A stretch of 64,000 bases of DNA from Streptomyces albiflavescens (GTDB taxonomy: Bacteria > Actinomycetota > Actinomycetes > Streptomycetales > Streptomycetaceae). Each line of letters starts with the position of its first letter. The first letter of the stretch is position 1. Shown here piece by piece: positions 1-8,440 of the stretch. A model generated the notes under the pieces. The model made no database searches. It saw only the letters and a program-made list of their open reading frames with translations, and was not told the origin of the DNA. The translations under genes and the position numbers were made by a program. The stretch spans positions 1 through 64,000 of the forward strand of contig NZ_BMMM01000026.1 of assembly GCF_014645835.1 (NCBI RefSeq), in the 5' to 3' direction.

Positions 1-342
1 CCCGGCACCCATCGGACGGACCTGACGGTTCGCCGCATAACCCTCGCGATACATCCCATGGTGGCCGTGAAACCGCTTGGGGACGAGCAGTTCGACAGGA
101 CAGCCAAGGAGCTCGTCACGCGGATAACCGAAAAGCGCCTCGGTCTGAGCATTGACAAGCCTGATGGTCCCGGTGTCATCGACAATCACCATGGCATCCG
201 GAGCGGCTTCCAACAGCCCCCGAAAACGCTCCTCGGACACCTCCGATGAACCGAACTCCCTGCCGTGGACGTCGCACCGGCAGGACTGCTCCCACCCGGC
301 CTCGGCAGGTTGAGGTGATCCGGTTCTGCCCAAGTTGTCCAT
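1..342 (-). CDS. PAS-domain sensor protein, N-terminal part (runs off the window)
   Basis: Reading right to left, an ATG at 342-340 opens a frame of 114 codons that is still open at base 1, so the 3' end lies outside the window. After about 35 residues of leader, including a Cys-Arg-Cys pair, comes a PAS fold: E-R-F-R-G-L-L-E-A-A-P-D-A-M, then V-I-V-D-D-T-G-T-I-R-L-V-N and G-Y-P-R-D-E-L-L-G. This is the start of a typical PAS domain of the kind found at the N-terminus of actinobacterial sensor histidine kinases or PP2C phosphatases. The output domain cannot be seen, so kinase versus phosphatase is undecided. Base composition is like its neighbours. The PAS reading is firm; the protein class is not. 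Confidence 0.75.
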   Translation of the reverse strand, partial: MDNLGRTGSPQPAEAGWEQSCRCDVHGREFGSSEVSEERFRGLLEAAPDAMVIVDDTGTIRLVNAQTEALFGYPRDELLGCPVELLVPKRFHGHHGMYREGYAANRQVRPMGAG

Positions 343-603
343 ACCCGCCTCAATCGATGTACTTGTGATGGGTTGCGTCATCCCAGCGCATCGGGGTGCA
401 GCGGGATGCGGCATGTCGCTTACTGGCCAGACATCGGTCGAACCTGCCCGTGTCGGACACCGCCGGTGACTGCCTCCTGCTCGGGGAACACCGCCTGGCG
501 ACCCATGAGGCACCTCAGCTCGTCACACGTGGCCGAACCGAGCTGCCGCCTCCGCCTCACTGGGCGGCGGCCGACCCGCCACCGCCCACCCCATGGCGCC
601 GGC

Positions 604-633
604 CCGGACGGCTATGAACCGGACGGCTATGAA
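604..633. repeat. Perfect 15-bp tandem direct repeat
   Basis: CCGGACGGCTATGAA occurs twice back to back. It lies just upstream of the JetB-like fragment and adds five codons in that frame, so it may be a replication-slippage scar in decaying DNA. Confidence 0.8.
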
Positions 634-652
634 ACCGACGGACGCCGTACGC

Positions 653-769
653 GTCGACGGACTCGGGCTCGGGCTCGACACCGCACGCAAGCCCGACCGG
701 AACGCCTTCATCGACGCCGTCGCCTGGCTCACCGAACGCGGCGCACTCACCCTCGCCGACGGCTCCGCC
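653..769 (+). pseudogene. Fragment resembling a TIGR02678 (JetB-type Wadjet) gene
   Basis: About 39 codons read as G-L-x-L-D-T-A-R-K-P-D-R-N then A-V-A-W-L-T-E-R-G-A-L-T and A-D-G-S-A. The intact JetB encoded at 14172-15530 has a matching stretch around residues 130-165: G-I-E-I-D-D-T-G-R, then A-L-R-Q-L-V-D-W-G-V-L-T and E-G-H. The spacing is the same and the pattern 'A..-L-...-G-x-L-T-...-D/E-G' is shared. On either side the similarity stops, with no start, no flanking domains and a Pro/Gly-rich tail, so I read it as a relic of a second Wadjet-like locus on the opposite strand to the intact one. The match is short and judged by eye; chance similarity in high-GC DNA is possible. Confidence 0.4.
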
Positions 770-1728
770 ACCGCCGGGACCCGCGATCCCGAGCGCCCCA
801 CCGGCGGCGGTCGGTTCAGGGGCGGATCGCCGTGCAAGCCAGTACGTCCCGCAGTGTCCCAACAAGGGGCGGCTGCCCCCACGTGGTCCCAACGTCCCGC
901 CGAGGGGGTGGTGACCGGGGGTGAGTGGCGAGGGGTGCGGACTCGATCGCGCAGGTGACGTGGCGGGTGGCGAACCGGGGGCGTACGCAGTGCCGTTCAG
1001 GTGCGCGCGTCTTCTCTGCTCCCCCGCGAAGCCCTCTTCAGCAGTGTGCCCGAGGGCGGCGCGCTGCCACTACCCGGGCACATGTTCTGCCGCGGTGCTG
1101 GTGAGGGGGTCGAGCACCGAGACCGAGACTTGCTACCTGACCATCCTTGCGAGGAGTGTGGCGAGGTCGGCGAGGAGCTGGAACCAGGGGCGGGCTCGCT
1201 CGGCCCGTCGGCCGAGTCGTCGGCCCCAGCTCGGCCGCCTTCCGTCTTCCCGCCGCCGTAACGCCTTGTCCCGCGCCCGTTGTAATGCCCTGATCCGTCG
1301 CGTTCCGATGCCTTTGCGTCGCGTCATGTCAGGACGTTAGCGGGGCCGCGTTCGGGGGCGCAGGGCATGGGACTGCCAAAACGGCTGGGCGATTATTGGG
1401 GGTAACCCGCAAGCCTCTACCTGGGCCTGATCCGGCCGTGACTCCCGGGGCTGATGACCGGTTCCACGTTGGGCGCCGACGGCCGGCCGGCGGTTTGGGC
1501 GCGTACGTCGCCGAGCCACAGAATTCGGTATGTGGCGTGGAGTCGGTGCGGGGCGGCGGCCGGGGCGCGGCCGAGGGTGTCGGCGACGAGGATGCGGAGG
1601 CACTTTCGCAAACCCGACCAGCCGACCGTCAGCCTCGGTGGACCGTCCGGGTGGCGGACCGCCCCGGACGGCAGAGTCACCGACGGTGCGGAATTGCGAT
1701 CATGAAGTCACCATGAACCACTCATTAC

Positions 1729-2157
1729 ATGATCAGACACGCGATGCGCACACTCTGCGCCGCCACCCTCGTGGCCGCCCCCCTCGCCCTGACCGCGACG
1801 CCTGCACAAGCCCTGACTGCATGTACGGTCAACGGCCATCCCGTGTCCGGTACGACCGTCAGTGGCACTACCGGCGCCGACTACATCCGCTGCGGCGCCC
1901 TTGCTTTGGGCGATAGCGTCAACGGCTTGGGCGGGAGCGACTACATCGTCATCAACGGCACCGTTGCCGGCACCGTCGACGGCGGCACCGGCAGCGACTT
2001 CATCACGGCCAACGCCGGCACCACGGCGAGCGGCAAGATCCTCGGCGGCGCCGACAGCGACTTCATCCTCGTCGGCCCGAACGCCGGCACCGTCGACGGC
2101 GGACTCGGGTCGGACTTCTGCGTAGTCGCTTCCGGTAACGCTCCCATCAACTGCTGA
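1729..2157 (+). CDS. Small secreted protein with RTX-like glycine/aspartate repeats
   Basis: 142 residues. The N-terminus has basic residues, a hydrophobic core and an A-Q-A signal-peptidase site near residue 29, so it should be exported by Sec. The mature part carries at least four short repeats of the form G-G-x-G/D-S-D-[YF]-[ICV] (around residues 63-70, 85-92, 103-110, 127-134), resembling RTX/haemolysin calcium-binding nonapeptides (G-G-x-G-x-D) but with Ser before Asp. Cysteines occur near the start of the mature region, in the first repeat region and at the extreme C-terminus, where the protein ends on Cys. There is no clear ribosome-binding site before either possible ATG (1729 or 1744), so the start is uncertain; both leave the signal peptide intact. 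The gene stands alone. Calcium binding is an inference. Confidence 0.6.
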   Translation: MIRHAMRTLCAATLVAAPLALTATPAQALTACTVNGHPVSGTTVSGTTGADYIRCGALALGDSVNGLGGSDYIVINGTVAGTVDGGTGSDFITANAGTTASGKILGGADSDFILVGPNAGTVDGGLGSDFCVVASGNAPINC

Positions 2158-2289
2158 CCAGCAGCGGGCCGTTGGGCCAGCCAACTGCGACGCGCAGTGA
2201 CCAGCAAGCGTGTCGTCGCCGTCGGCGCCGGCGATGCCGGAATCAACGCGTGCTCCACGCCCGGTCGCCGACTCCCGACGGACGAGCAG

Positions 2290-2440
2290 CGACGGCCCGC
2301 GCAGAGGCCCGCCGACGCGCAACCACGGGACAGGCCGCCCCGATCCCCCGAAGCAGCACGTGCTGTCCCCGCCCCTTCCTTTCCATCTTGTTCTGGGTGG
2401 GGGCGGGGGCTGCTGAGGGGGATGTCAGCTCCCCGGTCAC
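2290..2440. repeat. Intergenic repeat, copy A (partner at 8270-8440)
   Basis: Shares blocks in the same order with copy B: GACGCGCAAC, then CAGGCCGCCC(C)GATCCCCCG, a G/C-rich hairpin region, and AGGGGGATGTCAG at the right end (2416-2428 here). The copies are in direct orientation and have diverged. They lie on either side of the three-gene cassette at 2889-8052. No transposase is present, so a non-autonomous element (MITE-like) is possible. Confidence 0.55.
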
Positions 2441-2815
2441 GCGGAGCACGTGCCCCCAGCGCCGTATCCGGCGTAAAGGCCCACCCCTGACTGGGTCCAC
2501 CCGCTCGGGCCAGGATCGATAGCAACTGCAGCCGGCGTGGTCTGCCGGGCCCCTGACCGCCGCGACGCCGACGGCCCGGTAGCGCGCATGCGGACCCGCG
2601 AGCGCGAGAGGCGCTTGATGGTCCCGTGAGTGGGCCCCTCCGCCTGCTAACCAGACCGTCGGACAGCCCCGCACGTCCGCAGGCGCTGCCCCTCGATCTT
2701 GTTCTGCCGCACAGCAGTCCCGTCCGCCCCGGCTGGGGTAGCGGCCGGCCACTGGCGGTCGTCAGCATCCGCATCTACCGCTGCACGAAGCCTTGCGGCC
2801 TCTGCCGCCTCATAT

Positions 2816-2860
2816 CTAAAATATTTTCGCTGATTCTCGCGTTCAACGAAGTTTCTTCGG
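2816..2860 (+). promoter_or_regulatory. AT-rich dyads upstream of the lysine aminotransferase gene
   Basis: A 10-bp AT palindrome, AAAATATTTT (2818-2827), is followed by an inverted repeat CGAAG-TTT-CTTCG (2847-2859), 30 to 70 bases before the ATG at 2889. Such AT-rich dyads stand out in a genome of this composition and are plausible operator sites. Lrp/AsnC-type proteins, which control lat in mycobacteria, bind this kind of sequence, but no Lrp gene is in the window, so the regulator is unknown. Confidence 0.4.
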
Positions 2861-2888
2861 TAGACGGCTATCGAGAGTAGGTGCCTCC

Positions 2889-4229
2889 ATGACGGTTGCC
2901 GCAGTGTCGACAGTCCACCCCGACGAGGTGCACGAGAGACTCGGCCGACATGTGCTGACCGACGGTTTCAAGCTTGTGCTCGACCCGCTCGACAGCCAGG
3001 GCTCGTGGATCATCGACGCGCGCACCGGTGGGAAGTTCCTCGACCTCTACTCGTTCTTCGCGTCCGCCCCGCTGGGGCTCAACGCGCGGGGCATCGTGGA
3101 CGACCCGGAGTTCATGAGCCTCCTCGCACAGGTGGCGGCGAACAAGCCCGCCAACCCCGACGTCTACACCACGCACTACGCCGAGTTCGTCGAGACGTTC
3201 GCCCGGGTGCTGGGCGATCCGGACCTGCCGAGACTGTTCTTCGTCGAGGGCGGGGCGCTCGCCGTCGAGAACGCGCTCAAGACGGCGTTCGACTGGAAGA
3301 GCCGCCGCAACGAGGCTGCAGGCCGCTCCCCCGAGCTCGGCACCAAGGTGCTCCACCTTCGGCAGGCGTTCCACGGCCGCAGCGGGTACACCCTCTCGCT
3401 GACCAACACCGAGCCCAACAAGACGGCCCGCTTCCCGAAGTTCGACTGGCCACGCATCGACGTACCCGCGGTGCGCTTCCCCCTCGAGCGCCACCTCGCC
3501 GAGGTCGAGGAGGCCGAGCGAGAGGCCCTCGCGCAGGCGCGGCGAGCGTTCGAGGACAACCCGCACGACATCGCCTGCTTCATCGCCGAGCCGATCCAGG
3601 GCGAGGGCGGCGACAACCACATGCGCCCGGAGTTCCTGCAGGCGATGCAGGCGCTCTGCCACGAGTACGACGCGCTGTTCGTGCTCGACGAGGTGCAGAC
3701 CGGGGTGGGGATCACCGGCACCACCTGGGCCTACCAGCAACTCGGTCTCGAGCCGGATATCGTCGCCTTCGCCAAGAAGGTCCAGCTCGGCGGCATCATG
3801 GCCGGCCGCCGGGTCGACCAGGTACCCGACAACGTCCTTCGGGTCTCCGGGCGGATCAACTCCACCTGGGGCGGCGGACTCGTCGACATGGTGCGGGCCC
3901 GCCGCATCCTGGAGATCATCGAAAGGGACGACCTGGTGGCCAATGCCGCTGCCGTGGGAGCGTGGTTCCTGACCGAACTGCGTGATCTCGAAGTCCGACA
4001 CACACCAATGGCGGCCAACGCGCGAGGCCGCGGACTGATGTGCGCCATCGATCTGCCTGACGGCGCCGTGCGCGACGACGTGGTGCGCAGGCTGCGAACC
4101 GAGGAGCAGGTGATCGCATTGCCGTGCGGTGAGCGTACGGTGCGCTTCCGCCCCGCCCTGTCCATCACCCGGGACGAGCTCGGGTTCGCCTTGCGGGCCC
4201 TCGACCGGATCCTCGCCGGTCTCCACTGA
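2889..4229 (+). CDS. lat: L-lysine 6-aminotransferase (lysine epsilon-aminotransferase)
   Basis: 446 residues, close to the mycobacterial and Streptomyces LAT length. It is a class III PLP-dependent aminotransferase: F-V-E-G-G-A-L-A-V-E-N-A (119-129) is the phosphate-binding loop region, L-D-E-V-Q-T-G (266-272) carries the Asp that holds the PLP ring nitrogen, and F-A-K-K (294-297) carries the Schiff-base lysine, followed by G-G-I-M-A-G-R-R-V-D. The M-A-G-R-R-V and N-K-P-A-N-P-D signatures separate LAT from acetylornithine and GABA aminotransferases. It transfers the epsilon amino group of lysine to 2-oxoglutarate, giving 2-aminoadipate 6-semialdehyde, which cyclises to piperideine-6-carboxylate. 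The next gene encodes the fitting dehydrogenase 80 bp downstream, so the two probably act in sequence. No beta-lactam biosynthesis genes are nearby, so catabolism is more likely than cephamycin supply. Confidence 0.9.
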   Translation: MTVAAVSTVHPDEVHERLGRHVLTDGFKLVLDPLDSQGSWIIDARTGGKFLDLYSFFASAPLGLNARGIVDDPEFMSLLAQVAANKPANPDVYTTHYAEFVETFARVLGDPDLPRLFFVEGGALAVENALKTAFDWKSRRNEAAGRSPELGTKVLHLRQAFHGRSGYTLSLTNTEPNKTARFPKFDWPRIDVPAVRFPLERHLAEVEEAEREALAQARRAFEDNPHDIACFIAEPIQGEGGDNHMRPEFLQAMQALCHEYDALFVLDEVQTGVGITGTTWAYQQLGLEPDIVAFAKKVQLGGIMAGRRVDQVPDNVLRVSGRINSTWGGGLVDMVRARRILEIIERDDLVANAAAVGAWFLTELRDLEVRHTPMAANARGRGLMCAIDLPDGAVRDDVVRRLRTEEQVIALPCGERTVRFRPALSITRDELGFALRALDRILAGLH

Positions 4230-4309
4230 CCCGTACCGGACGATCCCGTACGAGCCGACCCCCATACCAGCCACCCCAGCCCAACCCACCCGAAAGGCAG
4301 GGCAAAGAC

Positions 4310-5863
4310 ATGGCCCGTTCCGTCGCCTCGATCGTTGCCGGCCATCCGGTCGCCGGCGCTCCCGGCGGGACTCTTCGGCGCCCCAATCCCGGTCATACCG
4401 CCGAAGTGGTCACCGAGGTCTCGCTCGGGAACGCCTCGACCTTCGTCGAGGCCGCCAGGGCCGCGAAGGCGGCTCAGCGGTCCTGGGCGGACGTCCCGGC
4501 GCCGGTGCGCGGGTCGGCGATCGGAAAGATCGGCCGGCTCGTCGAGGCGAACAAGGACCGGCTCGCCCGCATCGTGACCGAGGAGATCGGCAAGCCGCTG
4601 GCCGAGGCACTCGGCGAGGTCCAGGAGATCATCGACACCTGCGACTTCTTCCTGGGCGAGGGACGCCGACTGTACGGGCAGACGGTGCCCTCGGAGATGC
4701 CGGACAAGCAGCTGTTCACCTTCCGCAACCCCATGGGCGCGGTCGCGGTGATCACCGCCGGCAACTTCCCGGTGGCCGTGCCGTCCTGGTACCTCGTACC
4801 GGCGCTCGTGACCGGCAACACCGTGGTGTGGAAGCCCGCCGAGTACGCCGCCGCGAGCGCCAAGGCCCTCTTCGAGCTGTTCGTGCACGGAGGGGGCCTG
4901 CCCGACGGCGTACTCAACCTCGTCCTCGCCGACGGGGAGCAGACATACGCCGGTTTGGAGGCCTCCCTCGACGCCGGCCTGGTCGACAAGGTCGGCTTCA
5001 CGGGGTCCACGCTCGTCGGCCAGAAGATCGGCGCCCTGTGCGGGAGCCATCTGCAGACCCCCTGCCTGGAGCTGGGTGGCAAGAACCCCCAGGTGATCAC
5101 CCCGAGCGCCAACCTCGACCTGGCGGTCGAGGGGGCGTTGTTCTCCGGGTTCGGCACCGCGGGGCAGCGCTGCACCTCCCTCGGGACGCTCATCGTGCAC
5201 GAATCGGTGCACGAGGACTTCCTCACCCGCTTCGACGCCGCGAGCCGCGCGGCCCGGATCGGCGACGCGTTCGAGGACGTCCTCTACGGCCCGATGCTCG
5301 ACGAGCGCTTCGCGCAGCGCTACGAGACCTTCCTCGGCTGGATCAAGGACCACCACCGCACCTACGGCTCCGACGGCATCGGGCGGATCACGGCCGACAA
5401 CCCGCGCAAGGGCTTCGTCGGGGATCCTGAGGCGGGCATGTTCTACCACCCGGTGATCGTCGACGGAGTGCGCCGCGACGACGACCTGTTCCTCAACGAG
5501 ACCTTCGGCCCCATCGTCGGAGTGACGACCTACCGGGACATCGATGAGGCCCTCGATCTGGCCAACGCCCACGGCTACGGACTGTCCGCCGCGATCTACA
5601 CCAACGATCCGCACGAGGTATGGACGTACCGGCGCGGCATCTCCGCAGGCATGGTCAGCGTCAACAACACCACCTCCGGAGCCGAGGCCCACCTTCCCTT
5701 CGGCGGCAACGGCAAGTCGGGCAACGGCAGTCGACAGTCGGGGCAGTGGGTGCTCGACCAGTTCACCCGCTGGCAGTCCATGAACTGGGACCACTCCGGC
5801 CGTCTGCAAAAAGCGCAGATGGACGTGGCCACGCTCGAGCCCGACCTGTCCTTCCGCCTGTGA
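4310..5863 (+). CDS. pcd: Aldehyde dehydrogenase, probable piperideine-6-carboxylate / aminoadipate semialdehyde dehydrogenase
   Basis: 517 residues with a complete NAD(P)+-dependent aldehyde dehydrogenase core: A-G-N-F-P (150-154, oxyanion Asn152), W-K-P-A-E (174-178, cofactor binding), G-F-T-G-S (229-233), L-E-L-G-G-K (253-258, general base Glu254) and G-Q-R-C-T-S (285-290, catalytic Cys288). The ATG at 4310 follows an AAAGGCAGGG ribosome-binding site. Sitting 80 bp after lat, it should oxidise the semialdehyde formed by LAT to 2-aminoadipate, as Pcd does in Streptomyces clavuligerus. The stop codon overlaps the GTG start of the next gene, so the three genes are translationally coupled. Substrate is inferred from context; the ALDH assignment itself is certain. 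Confidence 0.85.
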   Translation: MARSVASIVAGHPVAGAPGGTLRRPNPGHTAEVVTEVSLGNASTFVEAARAAKAAQRSWADVPAPVRGSAIGKIGRLVEANKDRLARIVTEEIGKPLAEALGEVQEIIDTCDFFLGEGRRLYGQTVPSEMPDKQLFTFRNPMGAVAVITAGNFPVAVPSWYLVPALVTGNTVVWKPAEYAAASAKALFELFVHGGGLPDGVLNLVLADGEQTYAGLEASLDAGLVDKVGFTGSTLVGQKIGALCGSHLQTPCLELGGKNPQVITPSANLDLAVEGALFSGFGTAGQRCTSLGTLIVHESVHEDFLTRFDAASRAARIGDAFEDVLYGPMLDERFAQRYETFLGWIKDHHRTYGSDGIGRITADNPRKGFVGDPEAGMFYHPVIVDGVRRDDDLFLNETFGPIVGVTTYRDIDEALDLANAHGYGLSAAIYTNDPHEVWTYRRGISAGMVSVNNTTSGAEAHLPFGGNGKSGNGSRQSGQWVLDQFTRWQSMNWDHSGRLQKAQMDVATLEPDLSFRL

Positions 5864-8052
5864 GCGCCGTCGAGGACCTGGACCGGCACTTCCGCGAGGC
5901 GGTAGCCGGACTACGGTCCGCGGACGCGGCGATCCCGCTGCGCGAAGCCGGCGGACTGGACACCGGTACCGCACTGGACCTGTTCGACGCGCAGTTGGAG
6001 AGCCGGCACACCGACGCCGCCGCACGCTGGATGCAACAACAGGGCCGCGGCTACTACACCATCGGATCGAGCGGGCACGAGGGCAACGCCGCACTCGCCC
6101 TCGCCCTGCGCCCCACCGACCCGGCGCTACTGCACTACCGATCCGGCGCCTTCTACTGCGCCCGCGCCCGGCAGGCCGGCGGCGTCGACGCGGTCACGGA
6201 CATGCTGCTGGGGGTGGCCGCCGGGGCCGAGGAGCCGATCGCCGGTGGACGGCACAAGGTATACGGGCGCCACGAACTGGCCGTCATCCCGCAGACGTCG
6301 ACCATCGCCTCCCACCTGCCCCGAGCGGTCGGGGTGGCATGGAGCATCGCCCGCGCCAAGCGGCTCGGAACCGAGTGCACCTGGCCCGCCGACGCCGTCG
6401 TCTGCTGCTCCTTCGGCGACGCCTCGGTCAACCACTCCACGGCGGCAGGCGCCATCAACAGCGCCTGCCACGCGGCCTACCAGGGCCTCCCGATGCCGAT
6501 CCTGTTCGTCTGCGAGGACAACGGCCTGGGCATCAGTGTCCCGACACCGCACGACTGGGTGCGGCAGGCCTACGGCAGCCGGCCTTCTCTCACCTACTTC
6601 GCCGCGGACGGCTGCGATCCGCGGGCCGCCTTCGACACCGCGCGCGAGGCAGTGACCCACGTACGCAAGAACCGGCAACCCGCCTTCCTGCACCTGTCGA
6701 TGGTGCGCTTCCTCGGCCACGCGGGCTCGGACGCCGAAGCCGCCTACCGCACGCCGTCCGAAGTCGCCGCGGACCTGGAACGCGACCCACTGCTGGCCAC
6801 GGCCCGGCTGCTCACAGCGGCCGGCATCCTGTCACCGCAACAGGTTCTCGACCGGTACGACGAGGTGAGCGGACGGGTGTTCGCCATAGCCAAGGAGGCC
6901 CTGGAGAGCGAGCCCCTGACCACCGCCGCGCAGATCACAGCCCCCATCGCACCCCGCCGCCCCGACCTCGTGGCGGCTACGGCACGCCGTACAACCGAAC
7001 CACCCACAGCTCCCGTGGGCGAGCCCGTCACATTCGCCCAGGCCATCACCCACACACTCGCCGACCTGCTCGGCAGCCACCCGGAGATGGTCGTCTTCGG
7101 CGAGGACGTCGGCCGCAAGGGTGGGGTCTATGGTCTGACGCGGGGTCTCCAGCGGCGTTTCGGTACCGCGCGGGTCTTCGACACCCTGCTCGACGAGCAG
7201 TCCATCCTCGGCCTCGCGCTGGGGGCGGGCCTGTCCGGACTACTGCCGGTTCCCGAAATCCAATACCTCGCCTACCTGCACAACGCCGCAGACCAACTGC
7301 GAGGCGAGGCCGCCACACTCCAGTTCTTCTCCCAGGGCCAGTACCGCAACCCCCTTGTGGTCCGCATCGCCGGCTACGGCTACCAGCGCGGCTTCGGTGG
7401 CCACTTCCACAACGACAACGCGCTCGGCGCCCTGCGCGACATCCCCGGCCTGGTCATCGCCTCCCCCTCCCGCCCCGACGACGCGGCGGCGATGCTCCGC
7501 ACGTGCGTGGCGAGCGCGAAGGTGGACGGCACGGTCAGCGCCTTCCTGGAGCCGATCGCGCTCTACCACACGCGAGACCTCCAAGAGGAGGGAGACAACG
7601 CCTGGCTGGCGGCATACCCGCCCCCCGCAGACCACGTACCGATCGGCCGAGCCCGCACCTACGGCACAGGCACAGACCTGACCCTCGTAACCTTCGGCAA
7701 CGGCCTCCCCATCTCCCTCCGGGCCGCACGCCTACTGGATCAACAGGGCATCGCCGGCCGGGTCGTCGACCTGCGCTGGCTGGCCCCCCTGCCGCTCGAC
7801 GACCTGCTGCGGGAAGCCCGTGCGACGGGACGCGTCCTCGTGGTCGACGAGACCCGCCGTACGGGAGGTGTGTCAGAGGGAGTCGTGACCGCCCTGGTCG
7901 ATGCCGGATTCACCGGGGCGATCAGACGGGTCGCGAGCGTGGACAGCTTCGTCCCGCTGGGGAAAGCAGCTCAGTTGGTACTTGTGTCGGAAGCGGACGT
8001 CGAGCGCGCCGCGACCGAGATGCTCTCTGCAGGCCCACATACTCAGAGGTGA
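5860..8052 (+). CDS. Fused E1 alpha-beta 2-oxoacid dehydrogenase (thiamine diphosphate-dependent)
   Basis: Start chosen at the GTG that overlaps the upstream stop by four bases (GTGA), giving 730 residues. The N-terminal half is an E1 alpha subunit: R-G-Y-Y-T-I-G-S-S-G-H-E (63-74) and the thiamine-diphosphate motif G-D-A-S-V-N (186-191) ending in E-D-N (219-221). The C-terminal half, from about residue 385, is an E1 beta subunit (T-F-A-Q-A-I, F-G-E-D-V-G, then a transketolase C-terminal domain with V-D-L-R-W-L-A-P-L). Fused E1 proteins of the branched-chain type exist in actinobacteria. E1 decarboxylates a 2-oxoacid and passes the acyl group to E2 lipoate; no E2 or E3 gene is in the window. 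After the two lysine enzymes upstream, 2-oxoadipate would be a logical substrate, but that needs a further transamination and is inference. Confidence 0.85.
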   Translation: MSAVEDLDRHFREAVAGLRSADAAIPLREAGGLDTGTALDLFDAQLESRHTDAAARWMQQQGRGYYTIGSSGHEGNAALALALRPTDPALLHYRSGAFYCARARQAGGVDAVTDMLLGVAAGAEEPIAGGRHKVYGRHELAVIPQTSTIASHLPRAVGVAWSIARAKRLGTECTWPADAVVCCSFGDASVNHSTAAGAINSACHAAYQGLPMPILFVCEDNGLGISVPTPHDWVRQAYGSRPSLTYFAADGCDPRAAFDTAREAVTHVRKNRQPAFLHLSMVRFLGHAGSDAEAAYRTPSEVAADLERDPLLATARLLTAAGILSPQQVLDRYDEVSGRVFAIAKEALESEPLTTAAQITAPIAPRRPDLVAATARRTTEPPTAPVGEPVTFAQAITHTLADLLGSHPEMVVFGEDVGRKGGVYGLTRGLQRRFGTARVFDTLLDEQSILGLALGAGLSGLLPVPEIQYLAYLHNAADQLRGEAATLQFFSQGQYRNPLVVRIAGYGYQRGFGGHFHNDNALGALRDIPGLVIASPSRPDDAAAMLRTCVASAKVDGTVSAFLEPIALYHTRDLQEEGDNAWLAAYPPPADHVPIGRARTYGTGTDLTLVTFGNGLPISLRAARLLDQQGIAGRVVDLRWLAPLPLDDLLREARATGRVLVVDETRRTGGVSEGVVTALVDAGFTGAIRRVASVDSFVPLGKAAQLVLVSEADVERAATEMLSAGPHTQR

Positions 8053-8269
8053 TGGCTAGTCAGGCGGCAGCAGACACCGGTGGCTTCGACGCGTCCGCGG
8101 ATAATGTGCGAGCGACTTCGATCGGCGCAAGCAGGAGCTGTCGCGCAGCCCGGGGAGAGTGAGCACTTGAACGGAGCACGCCCGGTTCGCAGTTGCCATG
8201 GCCAGGCTGCAGCAGGGGGCCAGTCCTCGGCGGGACACGCCACCTGCCCCTGTCCCTCGTGTGCCGGCC

Positions 8270-8440
8270 CGGCGCGGAGTGCGGCGGCCCCCGACGCGCA
8301 ACACCACCTCCAGGCCGCCCGATCCCCCGCCGCGCCGATCGCTGCCCAGCCCGCCCCCACTCTCTCTTTTCCTTGCTTCGGGGAGGCTGCGAGAGGCGCA
8401 TAGGGGGATGTCAGGCCCCCGACCACGCCGTGACAGGCGT
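8270..8440. repeat. Intergenic repeat, copy B (partner at 2290-2440)
   Basis: Contains GACGCGCAAC, CAGGCCGCCCGATCCCCCG, a pyrimidine-rich and G-rich pairing region and TAGGGGGATGTCAG (8401-8414) in the same order as copy A. Internal parts differ in length and sequence, so the copies are old. Confidence 0.55.

Larger units (their letters stand above)
343..1728. other. Long stretch without a convincing gene
   Basis: About 1.4 kb of GC-rich DNA with no frame showing a recognisable complete protein. Overlapping short frames on both strands are rich in Arg/Pro/Ala, as expected of non-coding high-GC sequence. Two things stand out: a perfect 15-bp tandem repeat (CCGGACGGCTATGAA at 604-618 and 619-633), and just after it a short segment resembling part of a Wadjet JetB protein, listed separately. 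It looks like decayed mobile or accessory DNA. Confidence 0.5.
2158..2888. other. 730-bp intergenic region upstream of the lysine aminotransferase gene
   Basis: No believable gene. The left two-thirds contains repeat copy A (listed separately), which has a G/C-rich hairpin (CCCCGCCCC paired with GGGGGCGGGG). The last 80 bases are unusually AT-rich for this genome and hold the probable control region of the downstream cassette. Confidence 0.5.

Noticed and set aside
373..958. Overlapping open frames on both strands as a possible gene
   Set aside because: Arg/Pro/Gly-rich low-information translations without domains or start signals; only the short JetB-like stretch is worth noting.
1133..1327. 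Minus-strand frame with a very basic N-terminus and hydrophobic end
   Set aside because: No homologous pattern I recognise, no ribosome-binding site, and embedded in decayed DNA; cannot be supported as a gene.
1417..1680. Minus-strand 87-codon frame
   Set aside because: Pro/Arg-rich with no domain; the same region is open in several other frames as expected at this GC content.
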